Source of the DNA: a virus
Direction: 5' to 3' (one strand)
Length of the DNA: 45,407 nucleotides
IMG/VR virus record: IMGVR_UViG_3300031857_024899
Location: 1-45,407 of that record
The position numbers and the translations under genes are program-made. The notes beneath the pieces were generated by a model. It worked only from the letters and a program-made list of their open reading frames with translations. It was not told where the DNA came from and ran no database searches. Below are positions 1 to 8,298 of the stretch, in pieces. The stretch's first letter is position 1, and every line of letters begins with the position of its first letter.

Positions 1-2
1 GG

Positions 3-146
3 GGCGTGGGGCAAGGTGAACATGCCTCCATGAAGGCGCTGTTCGCGAACAAAGCCAAGGCCATCTGGCGGGTGTTGTGCAGATTTCTGGCGCACAAACG
101 ACAAAAGACCCCGCCTTCACCAGCCACCCATAAGGGAAGCGGATGA
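3..146 (+). CDS. possible 3' end of a gene entering from the left edge
   Basis: An open frame runs from the window edge to a TGA at 144-146 and encodes a very basic tail rich in Lys, Arg and Ala. It has no recognisable domain. An internal ATG at 30 would give a 38-residue peptide. It lies opposite the late operon and its last codons overlap the terminator hairpin, so it could be the end of a flanking gene or chance. Only the open frame is seen; nothing can be said about function. Confidence 0.25.
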   Translation, partial: GVGQGEHASMKALFANKAKAIWRVLCRFLAHKRQKTPPSPATHKGSG

Positions 147-156
147 AGACGGGGTC
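99..156 (-). terminator. rho-independent terminator of the minus-strand late operon
   Basis: The arms GACCCCGCCTTCA (107-119) and TGAAGACGGGGTC (144-156) are complementary except for one position. On the minus strand the hairpin is followed by TTTTGTCG (106-99). It lies just past the stop codon of the holin gene, where the long minus-strand structural operon should end. On the plus strand no T-run follows, so termination in that direction is less likely. Confidence 0.7.
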
Positions 157-204
157 AATGATTTACGTTTGTAGGCGCTGGCGATCAATCGCCTATCGGT
201 ATGC

Positions 205-633
205 CTACCTGGGCACGCCGCGCCACTTGTCGAAACTACGCGCGCCGGTGTAGCCGAGGTAGCCTGCACCGAAGAGCCACCACAAGCTCTCGGGCACCGC
301 ATTGAGCAGCTTGGAAAGGTTTTCGGCGGCCTGAAAGACCTCGGCGGGCCACCAGATGCCGATGATGCTGCCGATCACCGACAGCAGGATCACGCCGTAG
401 ATCACGTACAGGAAGGTTGGGCGCGCCCGGCTGGTCCACGGGTCGGCTGAATTGGCTTCCGCCAGTATGGCCGAGAGGCTCACCTGCATCTCCTGCAAGG
501 CCTGCTGACCTTCGGTCTGGAACAAGGCGAGTTTGGCCTGCTCGCGCTGGGCCGGATCGGGAATCAGGCGATCGATCAGTTTGGCACCGGCTTCAAAGAG
601 GCCGGGGGCGAGCGTTGTGAAGATTGGGCTCAT
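205..633 (-). CDS. holin, three-transmembrane (GTA_holin_3TM type)
   Basis: The 142-residue protein begins with an amphipathic region (residues 1-60, with an ...RLIPDPAQREQAK... stretch) typical of the 'holin of 3TMs' family found in phages and gene transfer agents. Hydrophobic segments follow at about 73-95 (FLYVIYGVILLSVIGSIIGI) and about 115-130 (LWWLFGAGYLGYTGA). Holins form the inner-membrane lesions that let the endolysin reach the cell wall. It is the last gene of the late operon, overlaps the preceding gene by four bases (ATGA), and is followed by the terminator. The endolysin is not next door but near 26.4 kb. Confidence 0.8.
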   Translation of the reverse strand: MSPIFTTLAPGLFEAGAKLIDRLIPDPAQREQAKLALFQTEGQQALQEMQVSLSAILAEANSADPWTSRARPTFLYVIYGVILLSVIGSIIGIWWPAEVFQAAENLSKLLNAVPESLWWLFGAGYLGYTGARSFDKWRGVPR

Positions 634-920
634 TGCGGGCCTCCAAACAGTTTGATTTTGACGATGGTGCCAGCGAGCAAGGCCAGCACAAGACCGGTGA
701 CCAGCATCTTGACCAGGGTGAGGCCAGCGGTTTTCTTGGCCTCGTTGAAGGCGTCGAGCAGATTTCTGAGCTCGCGGATGTCGTTTGCGGCATCCGGGCC
801 ATCCAGGCCGACATCGGACAAGGCGTGACGCGCCCCACGCTCGGCGGCGCGCTCCAGCAGGGTTTCAAATTCGTCATGGGGCATGACCACCATGCCATCC
901 ATCAGGTGGGGTTCGTTCAT
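630..920 (-). CDS. DUF6127 family small membrane protein
   Basis: A 96-residue protein with a charged N-terminal half (MVVMPHDEFETLLERAAERG), a helical middle (RELRNLLDAFNEAKKTAG) and one transmembrane helix near the C-terminus (about residues 70-88). The pattern matches DUF6127 proteins, which sit beside holins in many proteobacterial prophages. The position just before the holin suggests a lysis accessory role such as antiholin or holin partner; that is inference. The coding end overlaps the holin start (ATGA), so the two are translationally coupled. Confidence 0.65.
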   Translation of the reverse strand: MNEPHLMDGMVVMPHDEFETLLERAAERGARHALSDVGLDGPDAANDIRELRNLLDAFNEAKKTAGLTLVKMLVTGLVLALLAGTIVKIKLFGGPQ

Positions 921-931
921 CTTCTTTCCTT

Positions 932-3244
932 TCAGATTGGGGCGGCGCTGCTGTCGACACTGCCATCGGCGCTATGCACAGCCGGGTGCTCGGCCACGCA
1001 GGTGATTTCCACCTGCTCGCCACGCGGGCGCACCGCGATCACCCGGGCCAGCAGGCTCCATTGCTCGGCCATCCCAAAGGCGAAATGGGTGCGCTCGGCC
1101 GACAGGCCGGTTTCGATGGGGATGTCGGGCAGGTCGGCAAAGACCACCTGCTGCGCATCGCTGCCTGGCATCACCGCATGCGGGCCGCTGACCCCGCCAT
1201 CGCGGCGGCGCAATGCCATCACGTGTGGTGTGTGCGGCTGACCATCCGTGAATTGGATAGGCTCGGACAGCGTGGCGGTGTGGGTGTCGGCATCCCAGGC
1301 AACGATCTCGCCGCCCGCGCCCCAACTGGGCATGTCATGGGCAATAGCGATCAAATCACCATAGGTGGGAATCAAGCCTTCGAGCTCGGTGCGCAAGGTG
1401 ATGATGCGACGGCGGTAGCGGTTGGCCGCCGCCAGATACAGCCCCTCGCGCACTGCATGGGCTTCGGTGGTGCAACCAAAGAGGCGCAGCTTGGCCGGAT
1501 TGGTGCTGCTGGAGCCCGACAGGCTCACCGTCACTTCATCGGGCTTCCAGGTGCGACTGCTGAAGAACTCCACCGTCACCGCGTCCGCCGTCTCTTCGCC
1601 CGGCATCACGTACTGGATCTTGAGGCTGTTCTTGACGATGTTGCGCGGACTGAAGAGCGCCACCGGCAAGAGCCGGGCTTCGTCCCGCACCAGGCGCACA
1701 ATGCCGCCCTGCAGGAAGGGCACGGCCCGACCACAGCGGGCAACCCGCGTCAGCGCCTCCCAGACCGTGACCTGCTGGTCGAACACGCCATCGAACTGGT
1801 CACCCCGACTGGCCCAGACCTGATCGAGTTGCGCTAAGGCCGCCAGATCGATCCGCGCATTCGGCAGTTTGGCGCCGTAGCTCGCGCGCAGCATGTCGGC
1901 AAAGGCCCAGGCGATGGAGCGCGTGGGCAAAGGAGCAGACCAGCCAGAGTCCACCGACCAGACCGGCAGCTTGCGCGTGACGATGCAATTGATCAGGCGA
2001 CTGGAGCGCTGCGACAGGTTGTCGGTGGCGCGCATGCGGATGGCGAGCAGCGTGACGTTGTCAGGGAAAGTAACGCCGCCGGCCAGATAGCCCCGGGCCT
2101 CGCCCCAGCGCACTTCGTGCCCGGCACGGGAACTGGTGTCTTTTCCATCGAGCCGCGTGGCACGCACTTCGTATCGCCCTGCTGCAATGGGATAACGGTA
2201 AGTGCGCCGCTGTGGCGTGGTGGTGGCAGAGGTCAGGCTCTCACTGCCCAGCGTGAACCAGTCGTTCAGTGGATCGCCCTCGGCATCGATAGCCCGGGCT
2301 TCGACCTTCCAGCTGGCACTGCGGCTGTCCAGGCCGCCGGCGTCATTGGCGTAATACAGCCCGCGCGGCAACAGGATGTCGATGCCGATATGGGTGACTT
2401 CACTGTCAGCCGGGTTGATGGCAAAGCCCCCGGTCCAGGTGCCAGCCAGCAATTCCTGCCCAGCGACTTCGGGGGCAGTCACCACATCCGGATTGAAGAG
2501 CGTGACCGGACTGCCGGGTGACACGATCTGGTAGGTCACTTCCTGGAACGAGGACATTGGCGTGTCCTCGATGCGGATCTGCTCGATGTCGTATTCACCC
2601 AGGCCGATGCAGTGCAGTTGATGCAGGAACTGTTCATTGCCCTGGTATTCGCCATAGGGCGTGGCGGCCAAGTCCGGATAGACCAGATGGCGACCGTAGA
2701 TGACCGGTATGGGTTGGGCCAGCCGCGCATAGTTGCCCTGGCCTTGCAGGCTGTAGGTGGGCGACGGCTGCGCCAAACTCCCGCCCGAGCCGGCAAATGA
2801 CGGCATGTTGGGTGTGGGCAGCGGCACCAGGGCGCTGACCAGTGCGGAACCTGCCGTCATGATGATGGCCGAACCGACCGCTGTGGCCAAGTTGCCGCTG
2901 AATCCCAGGCTCGCTCCCAAGGGACCACCATAGACCGTGGCCACCACCATCACCGCGATCATCAGAACCGTGCGCAACGGGTTCTTGCCACCGCCACCAC
3001 CTCCCCCGCCCTGCGGCAGGGTGATGAAGAGCACCACGCCATCGATCGGTGTGACCGCCCAATCGGCACGCAGCACGGGCGCGCCATTCTTGATGCAGAC
3101 AGTGGGGTGATCGAATTCGGCAATACCCTGATTGCCCAGCCACTGGCGGATGGTCTGGCCGGGGTGGGCCACCATCACTTCGCGGTGGCTGGGCTGGAAG
3201 GGGTTGCGCAGCAGAATCACCGCGCTCTGATTGGCTTCGCTCAC
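932..3244 (-). CDS. tail tip / host specificity protein (J/TipJ-like)
   Basis: About 770 residues from a GTG at 3244 that overlaps the stop of the NlpC/P60 gene (GTGA). An upstream ATG at 3373 would add 43 low-complexity Arg-rich residues that only shadow the previous gene, so it is rejected. The N-terminal part has a glycine tract (GGGGGGGG, about residue 85) and a hydrophobic stretch (LMIAVMVVATVYGG). Downstream are motifs of TipJ-type central tail hub proteins (PIPVIYGRHLVYPDLAA; LHCIGLGEYDIEQIRIEDTP). The role would be to close the distal tail and help contact the receptor. It follows NlpC/P60, the usual order in siphoviruses. Confidence 0.8.
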   Translation of the reverse strand: MSEANQSAVILLRNPFQPSHREVMVAHPGQTIRQWLGNQGIAEFDHPTVCIKNGAPVLRADWAVTPIDGVVLFITLPQGGGGGGGGKNPLRTVLMIAVMVVATVYGGPLGASLGFSGNLATAVGSAIIMTAGSALVSALVPLPTPNMPSFAGSGGSLAQPSPTYSLQGQGNYARLAQPIPVIYGRHLVYPDLAATPYGEYQGNEQFLHQLHCIGLGEYDIEQIRIEDTPMSSFQEVTYQIVSPGSPVTLFNPDVVTAPEVAGQELLAGTWTGGFAINPADSEVTHIGIDILLPRGLYYANDAGGLDSRSASWKVEARAIDAEGDPLNDWFTLGSESLTSATTTPQRRTYRYPIAAGRYEVRATRLDGKDTSSRAGHEVRWGEARGYLAGGVTFPDNVTLLAIRMRATDNLSQRSSRLINCIVTRKLPVWSVDSGWSAPLPTRSIAWAFADMLRASYGAKLPNARIDLAALAQLDQVWASRGDQFDGVFDQQVTVWEALTRVARCGRAVPFLQGGIVRLVRDEARLLPVALFSPRNIVKNSLKIQYVMPGEETADAVTVEFFSSRTWKPDEVTVSLSGSSSTNPAKLRLFGCTTEAHAVREGLYLAAANRYRRRIITLRTELEGLIPTYGDLIAIAHDMPSWGAGGEIVAWDADTHTATLSEPIQFTDGQPHTPHVMALRRRDGGVSGPHAVMPGSDAQQVVFADLPDIPIETGLSAERTHFAFGMAEQWSLLARVIAVRPRGEQVEITCVAEHPAVHSADGSVDSSAAPI

Positions 3245-3681
3245 GACGACTCCACAAATCGGTAGAAGCCTTCCACCCGCCAGCCGTGCAGCAGGAGTTC
3301 TGGCAGCTTCTGGAACACGACGCCTGCGTCCTTGACCGCGTGGAGCACACCACCGCCGTCGACCGCGAGCCACACGCCCACATGCACCGGGTTGCGGGAT
3401 TGGCGGAGCAGCACGGCATCGCCCTCAATCGGGCTTGTGACGGTTTGCCAGCGCTGTCGCTCGGGGTGGTCGCGGAAGGTGGTCATCACGGTGCGCAGGT
3501 CATTGGCGTCCACCAGGATTTCGGGGAGCTCTCGGCCGAAATGGTCAAGCTGGATGGCCAGGAACAGGCCCCAGCAATCGAACGCATCCGGGCCACGCGC
3601 ACCGGCGTGCCAAGGCAGCCCGATGTAGTGGGTTGCCCAGTGGACGGACGAACTCATGTTGATCCAAAACTGATTTGACAT
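3241..3681 (-). CDS. NlpC/P60 family tail assembly peptidase
   Basis: The 146-residue protein has the cysteine-peptidase signature of phage NlpC/P60 (K-like) proteins: the nucleophile in AFDCWGLFLA and the catalytic His in NPVHVGVWL. These enzymes are carried at the tail tip and cut peptidoglycan during tail maturation or DNA entry. The start is uncertain. ATG 3681 overlaps the -35 box of the divergent toxin promoter and has no ribosome site, whereas ATG 3657 (MSSSVHWA) follows GGATCAAC and may be the real start. The 3' end is coupled to the tail tip gene. Confidence 0.82.
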   Translation of the reverse strand: MSNQFWINMSSSVHWATHYIGLPWHAGARGPDAFDCWGLFLAIQLDHFGRELPEILVDANDLRTVMTTFRDHPERQRWQTVTSPIEGDAVLLRQSRNPVHVGVWLAVDGGGVLHAVKDAGVVFQKLPELLLHGWRVEGFYRFVESS

Positions 3682-3703
3682 GAAATCACTATTTAACTAA
3701 TAT
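3675..3703 (+). promoter_or_regulatory. sigma70-type promoter of the toxin-antitoxin pair
   Basis: A perfect -35 box TTGACA (3675-3680) is followed by a 17-bp spacer and a -10-like TAATAT (3698-3703). The predicted start site, 6-7 bases on, is at or next to the toxin ATG at 3710, so the transcript would be nearly leaderless. The promoter lies inside the 5' end of the divergent NlpC/P60 gene if that gene starts at 3681. Confidence 0.6.
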
Positions 3704-3709
3704 CAACGC

Positions 3710-4048
3710 ATGCAGACTAACTTCAAACGGCCCTTCGCCCAGTACGTCAAGAAGGCGCACAAACCTTTGCGGCTGGCGATCGAGGACGAGGTGGAGGTGG
3801 TGTGCGAGGCGCCGGAAGTGGGCGAACTCAAGGTGGGCAAAATCAAGATGGGCGATCTGGCCGGCATCCGGGTTCACAAGTTCCGCTTCAACCGGCAGGA
3901 ATACCTGATGGCCTACCGGCCACCGACCAAGAACGCGCCCGTGGAGTTTTTGATCATCGATTTCTACCAAGTCGGCGTTCACGAGAACTTCTACGACGAA
4001 CTGAAACAGTATTTGCGACACGAGAAGCCAACGGGAGAAACACCATGA
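3710..4048 (+). CDS. RelE/ParE-superfamily toxin (ParE-like, type II TA)
   Basis: The 112-residue basic protein carries the ParE-like toxin pattern: GDLAGIRVHKFRFNRQEYL, an AYR strand, and the C-terminal GVHENFYDELKQYL. Family members inhibit growth by cutting mRNA or poisoning gyrase; which applies here cannot be told. The gene is the first of a two-gene plus-strand unit and overlaps the antitoxin by ATGA. It interrupts an otherwise minus-strand tail operon, so it is probably an acquired cargo gene expressed from its own promoter in the lysogen. No ribosome site is visible before the ATG, consistent with leaderless initiation. Confidence 0.82.
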   Translation: MQTNFKRPFAQYVKKAHKPLRLAIEDEVEVVCEAPEVGELKVGKIKMGDLAGIRVHKFRFNRQEYLMAYRPPTKNAPVEFLIIDFYQVGVHENFYDELKQYLRHEKPTGETP

Positions 4049-4365
4049 ACCATGCGCTCACTGCCGAGGACCTCTACACCGAGATGAAGCGGATGCCGAG
4101 CACCGAGCGGGTTCGGTTTTTTTCTCTACTGGCCAGCAACGCCTTCCGGGAAGACGACTTCACCCACGATCAGGTGTTTGGCGAAACGCACCAGGAACCT
4201 TTCTCAGCCTGGGAAGCGGCCGAGTATCTAAAAGTGTCCGTCCCAACGCTGCGCCGCTATGTGCAATCGGGCAAGCTCGTACCCAGCCATGTTGTAGGGC
4301 GCAACCAGATGTTTTCTGCACAAACTCTGCGTGCGTTCAAGCGCAGTCGCGGGTCGCGCGGATAA
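4045..4365 (+). CDS. HTH antitoxin of the TA pair
   Basis: A 106-residue protein starting at the ATG that overlaps the toxin stop; longer versions extend into the toxin gene and are rejected. The N-terminal half (about 1-50) is helical and charged, likely the toxin-binding part. The C-terminal half contains an excisionase/MerR-type helix-turn-helix (WEAAEYLKVSVPTLRRYVQS, about 56-75). The toxin-first order resembles HigBA-like modules. The HTH probably represses the promoter at 3675. The gene ends 27 bp from the convergent DUF1833 gene, and no terminator is visible between them. Confidence 0.78.
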   Translation: MNHALTAEDLYTEMKRMPSTERVRFFSLLASNAFREDDFTHDQVFGETHQEPFSAWEAAEYLKVSVPTLRRYVQSGKLVPSHVVGRNQMFSAQTLRAFKRSRGSRG

Positions 4366-4392
4366 GCAATGCGACTTTGCCGATCTTCCCTA

Positions 4393-4935
4393 TCAGCGCG
4401 TCAGGCCCGGGAAGGTTTTGGCGGTATAGCTGATGCCGGGGAAAGCCTTGTTGCCCACATCCAGCATGCGCGCCCGACCCGTCACCCGAAAGATGTCAGC
4501 CTCCACTTCCGTCAACACCAGGTGGATGGGCGGGTCCATCTGCGGGCCCTCCAGATCGGTTGACAGGTAAGGCCGGTAAGTCACCTCGATCACCGACTGC
4601 GACTCGGCCGCCGCGTCCAGGTGGCGCACGATTTCTCGAGAGACGTTGTCGAGCGTCACAGTGATTTCCGGCACGGGCATGGTGTCCACGGGCGGCAAAT
4701 CAAGCTCAAAGCCCATGGCTACGAATTGCACGCGCTCACCGGCTTGCAGCGGGGCTTGCGATTCCAGCCGAGCCCACAGATCACCGGTGTCACGCACCAC
4801 CCGAATGGCGACCGGCTGACCCGTCTCATCGACAAAGGCTGGGTGACGTAACTCAAGCGTGTGCAGGATGATCTGTGCAGAGGGAGCGCTGGCGTAGGCC
4901 TCCTTGATGGCTTCTGATAAAGCAGCGTTGGGCAT
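4393..4935 (-). CDS. DUF1833 family phage tail protein
   Basis: The 180-residue protein opens with LSEAIKEAYASAPSAQIILH, followed by LELRHPAF and an AMGFELDLPP strand, which match DUF1833. This family is found in siphovirus tail modules just before the NlpC/P60 and tail tip genes, and it occupies that place here, except that the TA pair lies between. The exact role is not established; a distal tail or baseplate component is likely. It starts 13 bases after the RCC1 gene and is probably cotranscribed with it. Confidence 0.72.
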   Translation of the reverse strand: MPNAALSEAIKEAYASAPSAQIILHTLELRHPAFVDETGQPVAIRVVRDTGDLWARLESQAPLQAGERVQFVAMGFELDLPPVDTMPVPEITVTLDNVSREIVRHLDAAAESQSVIEVTYRPYLSTDLEGPQMDPPIHLVLTEVEADIFRVTGRARMLDVGNKAFPGISYTAKTFPGLTR

Positions 4936-4948
4936 CAGAGATCACCGC

Positions 4949-6595
4949 TCACAGGATGACGGGGTAAGGCACGTAGCTGGTTTCGCTGTCGTCCTCGGGT
5001 AACTGCGCTTCACCGGCATAGCCGCTAGCCAGCACCTGACCATCGTCGAGTAGAAACACTAAGCCTTGCTCGGAGCTGGATCCATAGGACGAAAGATCAA
5101 CCACGCGACGCTGCGCAATGCGCACCAGTTCAACGCTGCTTCGGTTGGTGGCGTCGCCCAGTCCGAGTGCTCCGTTGCCGTTGTAACCCCAGGCGTAGAC
5201 GGTGCCGTTTTCCAATAAAGCAGCGCCATAGTTGTAGGAGCCCGTGCCGCCATGCACGGCTTTGACTACGGCATTGCCCACCGGCACTTGCACAAAGTTG
5301 CCGCTGTTGCTGCCGTTGGCGTTGCCCCAGTACGCACCGGCACCGCAGGCCCACAGGGTCTTGTCGGTTTTCTTGAGGTAGGTGAGCGGATAGTCGTAAC
5401 TGCCGGTGTAAGCATCGGCCACGTTGGTGGCGACCTGTACCGGGGTGAACTGGTTGGCAAGATTACCGTTTCCCAATTGACCGTAGTCGTTGGTGCCCCA
5501 GGCGTGCAATGCGCCCGTGCTGTCCAACGCAAAGGCGTGCACATAAGCCCCGAACACCTTGACGATGGTTTTACCGGCGAGACTGCCACCCGCACGCGGC
5601 ATGGCGACGTTGGCCTGGTTGCTGCTGCCATCGCCCAACTGCCCGTTGCCGTTGTATCCCCACGAGTACAAGGTGCCGTCATTCTTGACCGCGTAATAGG
5701 CGGTGTAACGCTCACGCCCGGCGGCAATCTGGGTGATGCCGGCAAGCACCGGCAACTGCACAAAGTTGTTGCGCTGGGTGGTGTCGCCCAAGCCCAGCTG
5801 CCCATAACCGTTGTAGCCGCAAGCATGCACAGTGCCATCGCTGCACAGGACCAAGGTGCTGTTGTAACCCTCGGTACCGCAATTCAGTGCCAGCTGGATC
5901 ACGGTTTTGCCGGCAATTGAGTTGCTGGCATTGGCGCTCATGTTGTATGGCACCGGCTGGTTGGTCGTGTTGCTTGTACCGAGTTGGCCATAACCGTTAT
6001 AGCCCCAGCCCCACAGCTGCCCGTTCTTGTCGATGCAGTAGCCGTTGGTGTCCTGGCTGTAATAGAGCTTGGCCGCCCCCGGAAACCCGGGCGGGAATGC
6101 GGTACGCGCCGGGTAGGAACGTGCATAGGTGGTGCCATCGCCCAGCTTCCAGTTGGCGTTGCGTCCCCAGGCACGGATGCTGCCATCGGTCATGATGAGG
6201 CCGAACTGGCGGTAGCTATTGGGCTGTGTGTTACTGGCGTTCTCCGGCAACTTCTGCGCCTTGGTGCCGGAGCGCACATCGGGTGTCGCCCACACCGGTA
6301 CGCCCTGTGCGCCCATGGTAAGCACCTGCCCGGCTTGGCCCACGGGCAAGGCGACCAGCTGGTTGCCATCGAAGTAGATGACTTCGCCCGGCAGATTCGA
6401 GACCCCTTGGGTGCCTTGGGCAAACAGATCCCAGGCAGAGGAGTTGGCGTGCGGCGCCACGCCCGTGGTCGCATCGGTGCGGCATACAAAGCTATCGCCG
6501 TTGTGGCCGACTACATCTTGGCGGGCGTAGGTGGCACTGGCGTCATATGCACCGCGCCAGGTAAAGGCAATCTTGCCCAGAGAAACGGTTCCCAT
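4949..6595 (-). CDS. RCC1-repeat beta-propeller tail protein (distal copy)
   Basis: 548 residues. Residues 1-65 have a CBM5/12-like pattern (FTWRGAYDASATYARQDVV, then NGDSFVC and SSAWDLFA) seen at the start of many phage fibres. From about residue 125 there are about seven RCC1-type repeats with cores such as WGYNGYGQLG, CGYNGYGQLGLGD, WGYNGNGQLGDGS, WGTNDYGQLGNG and WGYNGNGALGLGD, enough for a seven-bladed propeller. In eukaryotes this fold binds chromatin; on a phage tail it would more plausibly bind a surface ligand, which is inference. The ribosome site is AAGGACTGTTC. A paralogue lies directly upstream. Confidence 0.82.
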   Translation of the reverse strand: MGTVSLGKIAFTWRGAYDASATYARQDVVGHNGDSFVCRTDATTGVAPHANSSAWDLFAQGTQGVSNLPGEVIYFDGNQLVALPVGQAGQVLTMGAQGVPVWATPDVRSGTKAQKLPENASNTQPNSYRQFGLIMTDGSIRAWGRNANWKLGDGTTYARSYPARTAFPPGFPGAAKLYYSQDTNGYCIDKNGQLWGWGYNGYGQLGTSNTTNQPVPYNMSANASNSIAGKTVIQLALNCGTEGYNSTLVLCSDGTVHACGYNGYGQLGLGDTTQRNNFVQLPVLAGITQIAAGRERYTAYYAVKNDGTLYSWGYNGNGQLGDGSSNQANVAMPRAGGSLAGKTIVKVFGAYVHAFALDSTGALHAWGTNDYGQLGNGNLANQFTPVQVATNVADAYTGSYDYPLTYLKKTDKTLWACGAGAYWGNANGSNSGNFVQVPVGNAVVKAVHGGTGSYNYGAALLENGTVYAWGYNGNGALGLGDATNRSSVELVRIAQRRVVDLSSYGSSSEQGLVFLLDDGQVLASGYAGEAQLPEDDSETSYVPYPVIL

Positions 6596-6627
6596 GAACA
6601 GTCCTTGAAGAAATGGAAGATCGGAAT

Positions 6628-8298
6628 TCAGAACAGGATCGGTGACGGCGCGAAGCGATGGTCGCTGTCGTCGTCACCCGTTTGGCCGTAGCTGCCGTAA
6701 CCGGTCGACATCACCTGACCATCGCGGGTAAGAAAGTGATAGGCACCGTAGTGGTATTCGCCACCGTCGCCGCAGCCCATCACGCCCGAGCGCGAGAAAT
6801 CGACAATCGGCCTGTCAATCAGCACGAAACGGTTGGGCGAGTTGCCCGAATCGGCGTAGCCGTTGCCGCATTGACCGGCACCACCCATGCCCCAGCCCAC
6901 CGCCTTGCCGTCAGCTCGCAGTGCCATGGCCGATGAGCCATAACTGCTGCCAACCATGCGCAGCTTGGTCACTTGCGTCAGAAAGTCGCCGCCGACGGTG
7001 GCCCACTGCGTGCGATTGCCATTACCACCCCCCAGGTTGTAGCCGTCGTAACCCGTATGGCGCACGGTTCCATCCTGCATCAGCACGAGCGTTCGCCCAT
7101 AACCACCGGACACCGCGTAAGCATCCGCCACGCCATCGAGCACCTTGTACGGGAACAGCGCATGGCCGGAGAAGATGGAGCCGGTGTACCCGGTGCCCCA
7201 GATGCCAGAGGTCTGACCTTCGTCATGGCCCCAACGAAAAAGCGCGCCATCTTCGAGGATGACGCCATAACTGCGGTAGTACTGACTGCCCGCCACCCAA
7301 TGAGCATCGGATTCGGAGCAGAACACTTTCTTGACCCGCTTTTCTGTGCCCCAAGGCATCCAGAGGCGGTGGGTGTATTGGTCGCTGCCGAAGCCACAGG
7401 AATTGGCTTCGCCGGCAACCCATAATTTGCCAGCAGTGTCGATCAGGTAACTGGCGGCATAGGTACCGCCTGACAGGAACACCGCTTTGATCGGGGTGTC
7501 CGCAGTGAAGGGTACAAGTTGCGGCGTGGTCACCACTGCAGTGTGGCCCAAGCCTAGGCTGCCCTGCTGGTTGGCGCCCCAAACATAGACCCTACCTTGT
7601 GCGTCCAGGCATGCGAGCATGCGGTAGCCATACCAGTCATGGCCAGTGACCATCTGTTTGACCACCGCGTTGGCCGGCAATTGGCCGATCCCATTGACAC
7701 GTCGGGGTACCGGATTGGCGCTCGCCGTCGGTGAGCCATAGCCGCTGTTTCCCCCGGCGTGCCAAAGTCCACCCTCGGCATCGATAAAGTAGGTGTCATC
7801 CCACAAGCAGGTCACCGACACGACGCGGGGCGTGCCGGGTGGGAACGCCACCCGCGCGGGAAATGTGCGGCCAATGTCGCCGGTATTGCCAGTCCCTTGC
7901 TGCCCGGAGAGCGCGCGCCCCCACGCGCGTACCGAGCCGTCGTTCATGACGGCGGCCATGAAGTAGTTCGAGCTGTGATAGTCCGCAGCCGCGCGGTCGG
8001 TGTTCATCAAGGCTGTGGCAATCGTGCCGTTGCGGTCGGCCATGAAACGAAATTCCACACCATCCGCGCCATTGGCGTGGAGCACCATGCTGCCGATGCC
8101 GCCCACAGACACGCCACCGGTCAGCAAATGCCCTTTGAGCACAGCGTCTTGCTGGCCGAGTGCAAACGGCTGCGGCTGCCCGTGGCGGATCACCCAGGCC
8201 CCACCCTCCTTGAACACCACATCACCATCGCGGTAACTGAGATACGGGGAGTAGATGCCACACCAGCGATAACCGAGCGCTGAGATATCGAGATTCAC
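6628..8298 (-). CDS. RCC1-like beta-propeller tail protein (proximal copy)
   Basis: 556 residues, the diverged paralogue of the neighbouring RCC1 gene. The shared elements are MNDGSVRAWGRA...GRTFPARVAFPPG, corresponding to MTDGSIRAWGRN...RSYPARTAFPPG in the other copy, and propeller blades such as VYVWGANQQGSLGLGH and AVGWGMGGAGQCGNGY. Repeats are more degenerate than in the other copy. The N-terminus (about 1-60) has a short WCGIYSPYLSYRDGDVVFKEG module for attachment or binding. The start overlaps the stop of the coiled-coil gene by four bases. The likely role is a tail fibre or receptor-binding protein. Confidence 0.78.
   Translation of the reverse strand: MNLDISALGYRWCGIYSPYLSYRDGDVVFKEGGAWVIRHGQPQPFALGQQDAVLKGHLLTGGVSVGGIGSMVLHANGADGVEFRFMADRNGTIATALMNTDRAAADYHSSNYFMAAVMNDGSVRAWGRALSGQQGTGNTGDIGRTFPARVAFPPGTPRVVSVTCLWDDTYFIDAEGGLWHAGGNSGYGSPTASANPVPRRVNGIGQLPANAVVKQMVTGHDWYGYRMLACLDAQGRVYVWGANQQGSLGLGHTAVVTTPQLVPFTADTPIKAVFLSGGTYAASYLIDTAGKLWVAGEANSCGFGSDQYTHRLWMPWGTEKRVKKVFCSESDAHWVAGSQYYRSYGVILEDGALFRWGHDEGQTSGIWGTGYTGSIFSGHALFPYKVLDGVADAYAVSGGYGRTLVLMQDGTVRHTGYDGYNLGGGNGNRTQWATVGGDFLTQVTKLRMVGSSYGSSAMALRADGKAVGWGMGGAGQCGNGYADSGNSPNRFVLIDRPIVDFSRSGVMGCGDGGEYHYGAYHFLTRDGQVMSTGYGSYGQTGDDDSDHRFAPSPILF

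Noticed and set aside
3245-3373. Longer start of the tail tip gene at 3373
   Set aside because: The added 43 residues are Arg-rich low complexity inside the NlpC/P60 gene; GTG 3244 overlaps its stop in the usual coupled way.
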